Below are positions 1 to 12,279 of a stretch of DNA of 64,000 bases, in pieces. Position 1 is the first letter of the stretch. Each line of letters starts with the position of its first letter. The notes under the pieces were generated by a model, which saw only the letters and a program-made list of their open reading frames with translations, made no database searches and was not told the origin of the DNA. A program made the translations under genes and the position numbers. The DNA comes from Cryptomeria japonica (lineage: Eukaryota; Streptophyta; Pinopsida; Cupressales; Cupressaceae), in the NCBI RefSeq assembly GCF_030272615.1, contig NC_081409.1, forward strand, positions 202,844,449 to 202,908,448, read 5' to 3'.

Positions 1-935
1 TTGGGATTGAGGCACTATATGAGATTAGTTGGGATCACATGATGAGAGATTATGATGATGTGAGCATTGTGTTATGCAGTTTGATTATAGGTACTTTGGT
101 TATGGATCAATAAAATCATGGATTCTTGATGGGTTGGGGGAGGGTGTTGGTTGTGATGATAGGTGAGAGTCAAGTTTATGCTTGGGGTCCATGTGTTTTA
201 GGGATTCTTTATTATCAGATCCATACAGTTGCATATTTGGGTGCTCAATTAGTCAGTTGCGACATTATTCTCCTTGAGGTCTGGGTATGGGAGCACATAG
301 CTATTTTTAGGCCAATTGTGCACATTGAGGAGCCCTATGCATATATGTAAGTGTAGTTCAATAGAGGTGTATGGGATACACCTTATAGTAGAGACATGCT
401 ATTGATATATTGTAGCACTTCACATGGCAGTTATATCTAGGTTGTCTTGGTTGGTTCGATGATGCACAACACCTACAATATTATAGATATACAAGGTACT
501 TGATACACCAAATAGTGAGCTCATAGCGTATTATAGATGTACATCTTCCTGATTGTACATTGAGACAATTTGGGCCAGTGCAAGGTGTTTCTCAGAGTAA
601 AACTTATTTTGCTAGACTGACTTGAGAGGTCTCAGACTAGGGAACTTATATCAATGCATCGCTAGTGTACATAGAGTTTGACAGTCTCCAACCAATATAG
701 TAGGGATGGAGTACATAAACTTATTTTGCTAGACTGACTTGAGAGGTCTCAGACTAGGGAACTTATATCAATGCATCGCTAGTGTACATAGAGTTTGACA
801 GTCTCCAACCAATATAGTAGGGATGGAGTACATGTGTTGTTGATCTAGTGATGACACTTGAGTATGATATTTTGTGGGTAGCAAATAGGTCCACTCCTTT
901 GATAGATCGCATAATTTTATTTGTTGGAGGGATTA
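1..935 (+). pseudogene. Decayed plant mobile domain (PMD, MAIN-like) gene
   Basis: Short stretches in several frames match the plant mobile domain, a family found in MAIN/MAIL proteins and in transposon-borne relatives. Near 60-115 a hydrophobic stretch reads SLIIGTLVMDQ; near 270-330 the sequence reads LLEVWVWEHIAIFRP; near 552-590 it reads LRQFGPVQG, the RQFG..Q signature I associate with this domain; near 850-900 it reads YDILWVANRSTPLI. The order agrees with the family, but frames shift and stops intervene, and the left end is cut by the window. The domain is typical of Mutator-like and retroelement-captured genes as well as host genes, and the glycine/acid-rich tail that follows favours the transposon type. 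It is not likely to be expressed as protein. Confidence 0.6.
600..833. repeat. 117-bp perfect tandem duplication
   Basis: Two adjacent copies (600-716 and 717-833) are identical by eye. The unit runs from aaacttattttgctagact to ggatggagtacat. It lies inside the PMD relic just after the RQFG motif and would duplicate 39 codons. Perfect identity in an otherwise decayed gene points to a recent duplication. Confidence 0.95.
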
Positions 936-1305
936 GGCTTTGAATGAGGCAGCGATGAGATGCTCAAGGTGATGATGGAGGTGATGGAGATGATGGAGGA
1001 GGTGGTGATGGAGGTGACAAGGGTGGGAGGTGAGGAGTGAGGAATTGCAGAGGTAGGAGAGGATTGATAGGGTTAGAGGGTGCTAGAGGCAGAGATGGGG
1101 GAGAAGAGGTGATGAGGGTGGTGATGTTAAAGGATATGTCCCAGTGGCAACAATTGGAGGAGAACATAATGACGGTATGCACATAGATATTAAGGAGATA
1201 AGTGAGTCAGAGGAGGAGAGTGATTATTCTACTTTCAAGCCATCCAGTATGGAGGGGGATGAGGAGGAGGACGACGATGATGATGATGATACACATGATG
1301 AGTAG
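936..1305 (+). pseudogene. Gly/Asp-rich and acidic C-terminal tail of the PMD gene
   Basis: The plus strand is a purine-rich run of GAT/GGT codons (about 966-1060), then an open stretch from about 1141 to the stop at 1303-1305 that ends in a strongly acidic segment: SESEEESDYS, then a run of Glu and six Asp, then THDE. Such low-complexity tails commonly follow PMD domains in transposon copies. The minus-strand Pro/Ser-rich frame over the same bases is its shadow. I infer this is the end of the same dead gene; simple-sequence expansion is the alternative. Confidence 0.45.
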
Positions 1306-3147
1306 GTGGAAGTTGTAGGGGAGGGGTTGGCTAATAAGGCTGGGGATACATGTGGTGATCATGTCAGATGATAGGGTTGCATTGGAGAGGTAGGTTTGAG
1401 ACCTGTAGATAGCATTGTCCACTACCTAACATCATAAGAATGAGGATAGAGATTGATTCATATTAAATGTTGAGGATTGTGGACAAGAGACAGATGCCCT
1501 TATTATTGAGAGAGATTGGCTTAGGGTTGAGAAAGACCTTGCCATTATACAGAGAGATATTCTAGTGAGAAAAGGATGATGCCATGAGGAGAGATGAATT
1601 TTGCATAGACTCCAATAAGAGACATTTTGCAGTAGGGACAAAGGTACGACATGTAGTTGACCGCTTATTTGAGGCTAGGTATGGATAGCTTATTGGTGCC
1701 AACATTATGAGGCTATTGTTCTTGAAGGTCAAAGGGTGCCTAAATTTTGAGCTTACAAGTCACATGGCTGATTTAGATCACAAAGCCAAGGTACTAGTAG
1801 TGGTTAACAGTTAATAGAAACTTTATTGAGCCTTCTGACTTTTATACATATCATTATGTTATACTCTATCACAATTTTATATACTCTAACAAATTTTTAT
1901 ATATATGAGATGCAATTTTGATGGAAGCCTATATGATGTGCTTGATTTATTTATGCTTGATGATGTGATGCATTATAATGGCTCATGATTTATACAAGCA
2001 TTTCTTATATGTTGTCTATTATGTATGGATTTATGGATATGCTATCATGTTGCTAAGGTGATCTTGTGTTCTTATACTCTAAATGCTTTATGATTTATGC
2101 TTTTGATTTGATGTGCATGCAATCTATAAATTCCTCTTGCGTGTATGCATATACATGGTTTATGTATGCAGATATATGATGACCTATGGTCATAATATGG
2201 TCCTTAATATGCTTTTATGGATGGTGCACTATGTACTCACATGATCTTATAGATGAATAGCGATGCATTGTTGATACTTATTATGGGATGCAAAGATTTA
2301 CTATGATTCTAGAATAATATGCTTATATTCTATCATGAATGCAAGATGCATTCTTTTTGTGTGCGAAAGTATTTTATTCTTCATGACCTGATGCTTTAAC
2401 AAAATAAATGTTAGTAAAAAGGTGAGTTAATAAGAAATGAGTAAGAGTGGATAAAAAATGAGAGAAATCGATAGTTATATCATCACAAATTCTTGTGTCT
2501 TTATTATATCATAATATTTAAATCATTGAGCCCCATTATGTGTCAATGGAGCTTTGTACACCAGGGAATGAAAGACAAAGGTATAAATGATATCCCATTG
2601 CAAAAACAAACACTTGGCAGACAAGGAGTGGATCCCTCCATTATAAGGTTATAACAATAAGGGTCAAGGTATGTGCGGTAGTCACAAAAAATGTTATCCT
2701 TGACTTTTATTTTCTTGCATAGGATACTTGTAGAATGAACGTACTGTAAAGAGAAAAAATTGATTTGACAATTTGCAACATAGAAAGAGAAATCACCAAA
2801 TCAATTTTTTCTTTGGGGAGGAATTCCCTTACATTCAAAAGAGGGGAGGAATCTATTAGCTTCAATCACAAATCAGATAAAGACTGAATACTAAGTGGAT
2901 TGATTAATGATGATGTGTTTTTTCCTCTTTGGTAAGTTGAAATGTTGATTTGGGGTAAAGCACTAAAATTGAAGACAAAACCAAAAAAATACTAAGCTAT
3001 AGGTTTGGTATTTTTTCATGCGCCTAGATCGGAGTAATATAACCTAATTCAGATCTACCCTACAAAAATACCCTAAAAATGCAAGGACTGTGGCGCTTCC
3101 TCTCTGTCCTTTGAATTTTCCATGCATCAAAAAGGGTTCTTTCGTCT
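1306..3147. other. AT-rich filler, no gene recognised
   Basis: The only coding-like trace is a 35-codon charged stretch at 1472-1576 (plus strand, with ETDALIIERDWL and LAIIQRDIL) that could be a coiled-coil remnant of the preceding element. From 1800 to 2750 the sequence is AT-rich, with many ATG/TGATG words and no long frame. A hairpin at 2753-2811 is listed separately. Confidence 0.5.
2753..2811. repeat. Inverted repeat, 15-bp perfect arms
   Basis: Arm gaaaaaattgatttg (2753-2767) is exactly complementary to caaatcaattttttc (2797-2811), with a 29-nt spacer. It may be the end of a small inverted-repeat element or a chance AT-rich palindrome; no target-site duplication was found. Confidence 0.7.
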
Positions 3148-3513
3148 TTGTGTTTGAAGCTTATTTATAGAAGTATAGTTCCACACTTGTTTATTGCACA
3201 CAGAAAGAAAGGGGAATATGTTGGGAATAGGGGTTTGCCTAAGTCAAACCCTGAGCTAGAATCAACCTTGAATGGAATATTGCAAATGCTTGAAATAAAT
3301 GATGGAAAGGTATACTTCAAATCTGCAATGAATAATGATGATACTTTGATTCTCGAATGTAATCACATATGTTGTATGAAATGGCATGAACAAGAAAAAA
3401 CTGATCAGAAGAAAATTTTAATTATATTTTTTTTTAGTTTAGTTTTTTCAAATGGCATGAACAAGAAAAAACTGATCAGAAGAAAATTTGAATTATATAT
3501 TTTTTTAGTTTAG
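3148..3513 (+). other. 121-codon open frame of unknown nature
   Basis: This frame is not recognised. It has a charged middle (ESTLNGILQMLEINDGK) and a tail generated by a 71-bp tandem duplication. It has no obvious domain, signal or membrane segment, and its length is within chance for this region. It may be a fragment of an old transposon; I do not regard it as a proven gene. Confidence 0.15.
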
Positions 3514-3520
3514 TTTTTCT
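3379..3520. repeat. 71-bp imperfect tandem duplication
   Basis: The copies begin with aaatggcatgaacaagaaaa at 3379 and 3450. They differ by a few bases in the T-rich second half. Confidence 0.85.
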
Positions 3521-5000
3521 ATATGTTAGTAATTTGCATTTTTGAAGGTCTTAAGGGCATTTTTAGCCCTTGAAAGTGCCAAAATTCTCATCTACAACTC
3601 TTGGAGACCTTTCCAACGAAAGGCTCGTAATTTCAAGTCTCGAGCAGAAAGTTATGTCTAGTTGAAGTTAGGATAAAATTTCCTATAGATTTTTGAAAAT
3701 TTCATAGTTTTTAGATTTTATTATGTAATAAACAAATGTGACTGTTGGACTTCGATTCTCAAGAGGTTTTTGTGACCCTTGGAATCTCATGAACTTCTAT
3801 ATGTTGGATTTTTGAATGAAATAGATTACTTTTTGGCTTGCTTCAATTCTATGATTCCTGGTTCTTGTAAATAAAATTTACAATACCGCAGGTTCTCACT
3901 CAGGTGTTGTCATCTGGATCCATAATTCAGATCAAAACCCTAATCACACACACATGCTTGTAAATGAATCATGTAATGTTGCTCCATAATGGATAGATGA
4001 GGAATATGCAACTTTGAAGACTTATAGAAATGCTTGATGATGAGTGATTCAATGCTTGAATTCTTGATTGCTTGAATGTAGTTCTCCTTGCCTTATGATT
4101 ATATATCCACCTTATTGTTGCCTTATGCACCTATTGCCAAAATGAGAGGGGAAGACCTCCTTATATACTTGCCTGTCATCAAAAAATATTTATTTTCTAA
4201 CATAGGATGAAATGGGGAAAGGTTTCCTACTAAAATTTGAGATAGGGCCAAGGGTTTAAATTAGGGTCCAATTGAGGAGGACCATGGCATGGCCCCACTC
4301 CTTGGTCCTACCCCAATTTAGGGCTAGGACAAGGGGTCCAGACAAGGTAAAATTATATAATATGAACATTATTACATGATAGAGGCATAAATAGGTGCAG
4401 ATCAAGCATGAGGATGAGAACACTAAGTTGAGGGCCCTTAATGTTGTCAAAATTGTGAAGGGTGCAATTTTAAGATGCTACACGTACCAACATAGACACC
4501 CAAAGTACCTTTGCCCCAAAACTTCATCAAATCACACCATGGACACTAAACAAAGAAAAAATTGCTCAAACCATCTCCACTCCTCTAGTCACTTGCAAAC
4601 ATCCTTGAGTAGCATAGGAACATGGCTTGTCACCAATTGATAAAGATAAGAGTAACTAAGGTAAAAGTTAGCATCCATATTGATCTGCATCATTGTTTTG
4701 ATTTCTCAATTTGAAGATTGATAAGAATTTCTTCTTTCAGTGAGTGAATACCCCATCTAATATTGATCTATCAGGTTTTGAGTGTACCCATCCCTAGTGA
4801 AGATAAATTGATGTTTATTGATAGGGTTCACTGAATTGATTGACAAGACATTTGATTGATTTGACTGTAGACTTTGATAGGATAGTTTGTCTATTGCTAA
4901 GTGTTTTTGAGTGTGTACTGGGTATCTATTCGCATGTTTGATTTGTGTGGGATAGTTCATTGCATGGATTTTTAGTTTTGTGACTTTTAGGACTTTTTGC
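3521..5000. other. Non-coding filler, LTR-like in style
   Basis: No frame of note. Phrases such as the stretch around 3590-3670, and the pair of AG-rich blocks near 4250-4340, look like old LTR sequence, but no boundary or target-site duplication could be fixed. Confidence 0.3.
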
Positions 5001-5342
5001 AGGACTTAATATGATTTTTTTAAAATTTTTCCAAGACTTTATACTATTTTTTTGGATTTTTTTGGACTTTATATGGTTTTTTGGATTTCTTTAGGGCTTT
5101 ATATGATTTTAAAAGATTTTTTAGGGCTTAATATGGTTTTTAAAATTTTTTTAGGACTTTATAGGTTTTTTTTGGACTTTTTCAAGACTTTTCATGATTT
5201 CTTTTTGGATTTTTTCAAGACTATATATGATTTTTTTTGGAAATTTTCAAGACATTTTATAATTTTTTTGGATTTCTTTAGGACTTTATATGATTTTTTT
5301 TTATTTTTAAGGACTTTCTATGATTTGTTTTGAATTTTTTTA
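5001..5342. repeat. T-rich minisatellite, about 11 copies of a 30-33 bp unit
   Basis: Each unit is a variant of (a/g)gactttatatgatttt followed by ttggattttttta. About eleven diverged copies run head to tail. They create an artefactual 93-codon Phe/Leu-rich open frame (5052-5333) that should not be annotated as a gene. Confidence 0.85.
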
Positions 5343-6469
5343 GTTGATTAAGGATTTACCCCCAGTTAAGATTTGACATGATAATAGGAAGGGGGGTAAC
5401 AAGTTCCCTACAATAGGTGTCACAACTGAAGATGATGCCTTCTAAGCCAAAGTGGAAATCCCTTTTTCAGTGATATACTTGATGAAAAAATTGATGACTA
5501 CTTATTAATAGATCATTTGTGTCTGCTAATGGAATTGCTACCAAACTAAACAACATAAGAAAAGAACTTATCTATAAAAAAAGGGGATGTTGCCATTTGC
5601 AAAGAGGCGATGTGTGAAAACATAAAAACAACGCATGCCATGTGAATTAGTGTTCTTGAACATTTTAAATATAGAGACTCAATCCATACTTAGAATCTTC
5701 AAAGACCTCAACCAAACACATCTAGTGACTAGGATGCATGCTGAAAAAGAATGAGGAGTCCAAATATTGGATCAAGGTACTATTCACATTTCATGTCACC
5801 CTTAAGCCATCAAATATAACCAATTTGAGACATCCTCCATGGCTTAAAGCCTTCTCTATTTTACCCAAGGCCTTAAAACCTAAAGCCCCCTAAGCCTTCA
5901 TGCATTAGCTTTCAGCCTTCTTATAATTTTTAATGAAATTATTATCATCGATCAAATCACTTAAAATCCATCAGCTAGAGGCGGCTAAAGTATTATTTCA
6001 CATGCCCCTCATTACCTACTACCACTTGCCTTGTCAAAATCATTTGGACACATGCAAATTATAATCACTTAAGTCTATAGATGGTAAAATGTATTCAAAT
6101 ATTTACTTACAAAGGTACAAAGCTATGAATATAAGCATGTGGTGTATTGTAACACTCTGAAAGTTTTGTAGATAGAAACAAATGAAGAAATTGTCACCTA
6201 CAAAAGTGCAAGGCAAAGGGGATATGAACATGTGTTACTTCACAACTTAAGAAGTGACAAAATGCAAAGGAAGATGCATCTGTGAAACTACAAAGGTGGA
6301 TGAAAGCAATGATTTGAGGCCACAAATTACCGAAGCTGATGGGAAATTGAAGTGGGGCCATTTCATTGGGAAAATAATCTTTCAAATGTTGATGTGGGTG
6401 ATAGTTGGAAGCATGCAAAGTGACATAAAGTTACTCCATAGGTATAGAGGTAGAAAAAAATTAAGAAAG
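5343..6469. other. Non-coding filler flanking solo LTR K
   Basis: No recognisable domain. A short recurring phrase, ctacaaa followed by an AG-rich or tgca word, occurs here and again right of K (8776-8880), consistent with one older sequence split by K. The 75-codon frame at 6254-6481 runs into the LTR and is probably chance. Confidence 0.4.
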
Positions 6470-8770
6470 TGTTGGCATTAAGTTGCCATTGATGTCAACA
6501 TGTTCAAATGCAAAGTGGATTTGGTTAAGTATGCGAGGTGGGATGAGTTGTGAATGTGTTGGTTTGATTTGGATTCATGTTGGTTCAAATTTTACATCAA
6601 TGCATGGGAGCTCTTTCATGTCACTTCACAATGTGCTTGTGTTTATCATTGAGAGATTTCACTTTGGCAAGATGCCTTGACTTTTTTGTAGATCCATCGG
6701 GTCTTGTCGATCTTTCTTTAGAAGAGTGTTGTTGAAAATCCATAGTGTTGAATCTTTTTAGTGAGAGATCCTTGAGTCTCCTTGACACCCTTGTAGTTCA
6801 TTGTGACCTTCCCTGTTAGTGAGACTCCATTTCAGGCTTTGCAAATTCTTTGTGTCATACCAATATCCCCATTTCGATGTGACAATGGATTGGTCTTGCC
6901 GATATAGTGTGACTACATTTTGGTAAGGTCTATTTTGGTCAGTGTAGATCTCTTGAGTCTTGTCGAGTTCATTGTGATAGTTGATGTGTCTCATTGACAT
7001 GTTTCTTTTCGATGAGACTTTTCTCTTCAAAAAAATGCTTTTTGGTTCTTGACGGTCTTTAATGCTATACCAACATGACCTTTTTCGCCTTGATGTATAA
7101 GGTGTCTAGCCGATGAGGTTTGTTTTTGTTGTGACTTGAGACATGTCTTGTCGATATAGTATCTTTTTTTATGTGAATTTGTGCTTCGATGACATGTATT
7201 TTGGACCATGTAGACCCCATGTGTAGTGCAGATATCCCTATTTCAATGTGACATTATATGTGTCTCATCGACATGCGATTTTGATGAGACTTCACCTTTC
7301 AGTAGGACCTAGTCTACTTCTTGCCAGCCTATGGGAGCCATAGCAATATGATCTTTTCTGTTGTGACATTGAGGAGCCTTGGAAATAAAATTTCTTTTTT
7401 CTGTGTGACTTAGCTTTTCGGCAAAACTCAAATTGCTTCTTGCTATCCCTTTGGGATTATAGTGACATGGTTCGTTGTGATGCAAGTAGAGTCTTGGAAA
7501 AATGTCTCTAATAGCAGGGATAGATCAAACAACATGTTTTCCACCTCACTAGAGTATGCTAATACATAAGTGGTCCAAGTGGACAATTGATTGAGGTTGA
7601 CCCGATGACATATAGGGGGATTTTGAGGATGTGGACCATATGGATGAATCAATTTCCATCTAGATGAAAGGAGATCTATTCCTAACAAAGATGGGTAACT
7701 TGGACACACCAAATGTGGTAGTTTATAGTCCAATCAAAATTGATTGTAGGAAGAGATGAGAGAAGGCTACATTTAATGGAGAATAGGTTGCAGACGGTTG
7801 AGTGGCTCCAAAAGATATGAAGATATTCAATCAGTAAGATTTCATGAGCCATGAAAATAGCAAAAAATCTCCAGTCGACAAGATATCAAGACACAAGGCA
7901 AGTGAAGATTACTAAATGTAGTAATCAGATCTTAGAGTTTAATCTAAAAAAAGAAGAAGATGCAATAAATGTTAGTATCCAATCATCTTGTAAGGTAGAT
8001 TTCTTAGAGGCCCGAGAAGTATTTTTGAATCTTTTTTTGGAGGGAAAGTCTTTGATGGAAAGAGATGACTACTAAGTGCAATAAGTAGGCACTTAGAATA
8101 GTGTACATGCAAGTAAAAGAGAAAAAATAAAAGATAAGAGAACACAATACAGAGGGAAGAAAAGAGAAGGTTAGTCACATAGAGTATGACAAAGTGAGAG
8201 TATTGTATCAGGAAAAAAAAACAAATAGAGTCAAGAAGAGATAAATAGAAGATAGAGAGTGGGAGATTGAGTTGAATTACATAGATTAGAAGGTAGAGAA
8301 GAAACAAAAGAGAGTAAACATAATGAAACAAAAAGGAGAGTATAACAATCAATATCAAAGTGTTACAAAATCTCATTTGTAACAAGGTGTCCAAATTTTA
8401 TTTAATTTAGATCATCAATTTAGTGTATGTCATTTGAGTGGGTGCTCAGATTAGGAGTAGTTGCTCCTTTGAGTTGGTGCTCATAAAATTTGGGGGTTGG
8501 TGCTGCTTTGGGTTTGTGCCCATAAACATTATAATAAAAATACTTTACACTATGAGGTTGGATTAGAACAGTAGACTCTAGTAGCATTTATCAATGGGGT
8601 TTTTCCCCATTGTGGGTTTTCCTCGTATATTTGGTGTTAAGTGTTTGTCCTATATGTGAATGTGTTTTGATCTCTTTGCATTTTTGTTATTAGTGTTTTG
8701 ATTGATTAGAAAGCTAAATTTTTGTTACCACTAATTCACCCCCCTCTCAGTGGTCAATTATGTTCCTTCT
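6470..8770 (+). mobile_element. Solo Ty1/copia LTR (K), 2301 bp, with GAAAG duplications
   Basis: It starts TGTTGGCATT, the start shared by the copia LTRs here, and is flanked by perfect 5-bp GAAAG at 6465-6469 and 8771-8775. It contains the other shared LTR blocks: a TTGATGTCAAC word near its start, a C/G hairpin at 8594-8610, GGTTGGTGCTC repeats near 8440-8530, and the ATTCACCCCCC block at 8733-8745. It ends ..CT rather than ..CA, so the last base may be mutated. The middle (about 6690-7440) is a degenerate series of words around tcgatgtgac and cttgtcgat. No internal region remains, so it formed by LTR-LTR recombination or loss. It is closest in layout to the F LTR. Confidence 0.8.
8727..8754 (+). 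other. Terminal C-loop hairpin of LTR K
   Basis: ACCACT (8727-8732) pairs with AGTGGT (8749-8754) around a loop containing ATTCACCCCCCTCTC, about 16 nt before the LTR end. It is one instance of the shared U5 hairpin described in the findings. Confidence 0.6.
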
Positions 8771-9432
8771 GAAAGTATGACTTGCAGAGCTACCAAAATA
8801 AAAAAAGTGAATGATGCACTCTATAGGTCTACAAGTGACAAAATATGAGGAAGAACTCATCTACAAAGCTGCAAAGATGTTTATAAGGAAAATGGTGGGA
8901 CCCTCATCTAATCTTAGTCATCTATTTTTCAAAGCAAACACAAATCAATGATAATGTTTTAATCAACTATTGCAAAGATTCTACAGTGCATCTAAGTTGT
9001 TCATTTGCATACGAGGATTGAATCTATTGGCTAGCATTCAAAACCTAACGTTTGATTCCAAATAGATGCTTAGGAGTTTTTGCCAACTAGTAGGCCAATA
9101 TTTAATTTTAACTTCATCAACAGTTTAAATCTGATCTGATCTTGCTCCAACCACCACTAGATGTTGTAGGATGATCTCCATTACTCCATTCCACTTGTCT
9201 AGATGATTCTAAAGACCACCCATGCTCAATTATTATTCACATAAGACTTTCTCATCTTGATAGAGATTTTGCAAACACCGTCCCAAAGATAGAGCCACTT
9301 GCAATTGATGTCTCTTGCCTTCATCGATTGTAGCACACCTCTTTTCATCCTTATTTGATGGAATGAATCTATTCCCACATGCAAGCAATCAGACCTTTGA
9401 TTGATCCATATCTTCTACTCTTGTTGTAACCT

Positions 9433-9452
9433 AACCCTAGTCGGTTAGGGTT
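9433..9452. repeat. Small inverted repeat AACCCTA/TAGGGTT
   Basis: Seven-base arms with a 6-nt loop. The arms resemble the plant telomere word CCCTAAA, but there is no array, so it is not an interstitial telomere. Confidence 0.5.
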
Positions 9453-10564
9453 TTTGAGTTCAATACACAATCTAAATTATGCCTACACTATAAAGGAAAT
9501 CTTGTAACTTTTTTTAAGGTTCTTATCCCTTTCCTCTTATGGAAATATCTTTTTGTAACTATAATTTTGCCTTGCCTTAATATCAAGAAAATTATCTATT
9601 TTACCTTATCTCTACTTTCAAATAAGTTGTGTGTAATTTCACCTTCTATTTGTATTTTATCTTTCTCTGTTTCTAGATTGTAGACTATGTTAAATGTTAT
9701 TATGTGTGTTGTTTGTGGATATCTTCAATCCCTTTTAGCTTCACATTAAGCTCTAACTTCTATTTTTTCCTTGGAGATAGATTATAGATAGGATTTATGT
9801 ATGTTTTGGCTATCTCTCTTTGATGTTTTTAGTAATCATAGGCAGGGGATGACCAATTCTAATATTGATGCATCACCTCTTTCTTTATTTACATTCCTTC
9901 TTCCATTTTCCCCTATAAGTCATTACAATAGGCTTAGAAGTAGTTTTTACAAGTGTTGGGTCAGTTCAACACTACGCTCTAATTGTAAAGGAAGACGAAC
10001 CACTCTAAAGATTCAACCTCACATGTGCAAGGTCCCACACTTGGAGGTTGTTTCCATGTTTCACAAGGTTCTCTGAGTTGATAGCTCAACTAAGTGTGCA
10101 AAATTTTGTGACAACAGTTTCTAGCATGCTTGGTGGTACTACTACATCAAGTTTTTCATTAACCTACTAGTTAGATGGTGTTGGAAAAGAATTTCAACAT
10201 TCATGCTAAGGACCCAGTTATTCTCTTAGCATACCGACCTAGAAGAGGTTCATCTTCAAGCACTTGGTGACCATCTATTCACATCTTGGTTCCTAGACTA
10301 TCCTACCATGTTCATGCCTAACATTAAAATAAGGTCATTTTCTAGAATTAGTTTCCAATAATCAGAGCTTTCATTTTCAAATTCTAGAAGAAGAAGCAAA
10401 TCTTCTTTGTCACCAGTTAGGAGTATTCAAGCTGAAGTTAATCACTCCCCTAGATCTTATTCCACTCATCCACCTATCAAACATTCACCACCCAGGGTCC
10501 TAGCTACTCAATTAAATAGACCATTATTCCATATGGATCACCTTAGAAATCAATTTTTCGCTAC

Positions 10565-10658
10565 CTTTTGTGTAGGGGGGAAAGTGAGATTAAGTAAACA
10601 AACCCTAATCCTTTTTGTGTAGGGGGGAAAGTGAGATTAAGTAAACAAACCCTAATCC
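10565..10658. repeat. 47-bp tandem duplication with a GGGGGG tract
   Basis: The two copies share the words gtgtaggggggaaag and aagtaaacaaacccta with period 47. The unit carries a purine tract followed by TG, as at a polypurine-tract/LTR boundary; this reading is inference. Confidence 0.8.
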
Positions 10659-11226
10659 CACTCTTGTGTACACACTCGTGGAATACAAAAGAGCCAAGGG
10701 AGGTAACACACTTCAGCTACTTCTTGTGAGGAAGATAGAGCCAAGGATCACCTCTTAGGTTTTCTATTCCTTTGTTGCAAATGAGAGATAGGAGTGATGC
10801 AAAGTGCAGATTTGAATGATCAACCTACAATGCAAGTGTACACAAGTAACCCTAATATGAGATTGTAAAACTGAAAATAAGTGATATGCTACTGAAAAGT
10901 ATAGATTTGGAGACAAATTCAGAGGTGCACATGTGCTGTAATTTGAGCCAAAATGTCCAGGACATGAGTGCTACGCCCCTGTCCTAATTCTGCAGACTGG
11001 AAGTTGTACTTGACAGACTAAGATCTGAAGACTGTGAACTGTTGTCCTGCCAAAATCTAGGAGGACTAGGACACCACACCCCTATCCTAGGAAGGACCAG
11101 GGCACCATGCCCTTGTCTAGTGGTTTCTAATTAAATTTGTTCCTTGGAACTATGTCTATGTGCTTTGTTGGTCTTAAAATTTGCAGTGACGGTCGGATCT
11201 CGAATCTGCGTCTATAGTTGAAAATA

Positions 11227-11274
11227 GGGTTTTGGTTGGCTATATAGGGTTTTGGGTGGCTATATAGGGTTTTG
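11227..11274. repeat. 20-bp short tandem repeat
   Basis: The word ctatatagggttttg recurs with period 20, giving two full copies and a partial one (agggttttggttgg). Confidence 0.7.
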
Positions 11275-12279
11275 CCTTAGTCAAACCCCTTTTTTGATGA
11301 TTTCCACATCAACAAATAGCTGATTTGTATAGTAAAATAGTGTGTGCAAGACCCTAGGATGGATGCAAACAATCTAGAACCCCCTAAAGAGTAAACTCTA
11401 AAATGCTTGTAATTGACAAAGTAAATGCTCTAAATCAATTATTCAAAGTGATCTAAAGCATGAACATAAACCAAATTGATGTAATGAATCTCATACAAAG
11501 ACATGAAAACAACATGAAATCATACCAAATACTAAGGGAGAGGTACAAGCCAATCTTCAGTCAGTGATCTCCTATTTCTTTTCTACATCTTCAAAAGCCC
11601 CCAATTGATGAAAGAATTATTTATGAATGTTTGATAAGTATTGTTGAATTTTGTTGAAGACTTCAAAAGATCTTCTCGTTTGCTATAAATAAGGCTCCTT
11701 GTGATTGCTTTGCTCTTAGAACTCCTCTAGATCTTAAATTTTGCCTCCAAAATTAAGAAAGAGAGCTCTTATGTATGAAACCCTAGATCTTAATTTCATC
11801 TTTAGGCTAACCTAGGATTTGAATTTCCTGCCAATTTCTTAGGGTTAAGAATTATAGTATCATAGAATTATGCTCCCAAAATTTCAGGAAAAATGTTGGG
11901 GACTAGGTGCAACTTGCACCTGGTCTGACCAACTTTTCACCAAATTTTCATTGCTATTAGATATGATGATATTAGAGTGGATCCCGATGTTAAATTTCAT
12001 TCTGAGATGCTTTGACATGCGAAATCGGGCCTTAAATGTTGAAATAGGAAATAATTAGGGTTTATGATTTAATGATTTATTGGAGGAATAAAATGAAAAG
12101 GGGCACGCTTAGGGTAAAGGGCCCAATTTTATAATGTATGAAGTGATGAAATATGAATATAGATTTAATTAAATTAATTAGTTAAATTCTTAAAAGGAAT
12201 TAGAAATGCGAGATACAAAACACACTAAATCAGGTGCTAAACCAAGCATGGAATTAAAAACATGATATTTCTATAATGA

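Larger units (their letters stand above)
8776..12279. other. Non-coding and LTR-like sequence upstream of gypsy element H
   Basis: No convincing gene. Frames at 9801-10076 and 10407-10622 are Ser/Pro/His-rich and could be remnants of a retroelement leader or gag N-terminus, but no motif supports this. From about 10570 to 12250 the sequence looks like a long LTR (G-rich tract, AT-rich middle, many direct repeats) and may be the 5' LTR of H or another insertion; no primer site or target-site duplication was found to decide. Confidence 0.3.

Noticed and set aside
964-1182. Pro/Ser-rich minus-strand frame
   Set aside because: Shadow of the Gly/Asp-rich plus-strand tail of the PMD relic.
5052-5333. 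93-codon open frame, Phe/Leu-rich
   Set aside because: Produced by the T-rich minisatellite; its period is visible in the protein as well, and it has no start context or domain.
7972-8394. 140-codon minus-strand hydrophobic frame
   Set aside because: Lies inside solo LTR K over purine-rich sequence; antisense of AG-rich DNA gives a Leu/Phe/Ser-rich chance frame.
9433-9452. Telomere-like CCCTAA words
   Set aside because: Only one word on each strand; no tandem array.
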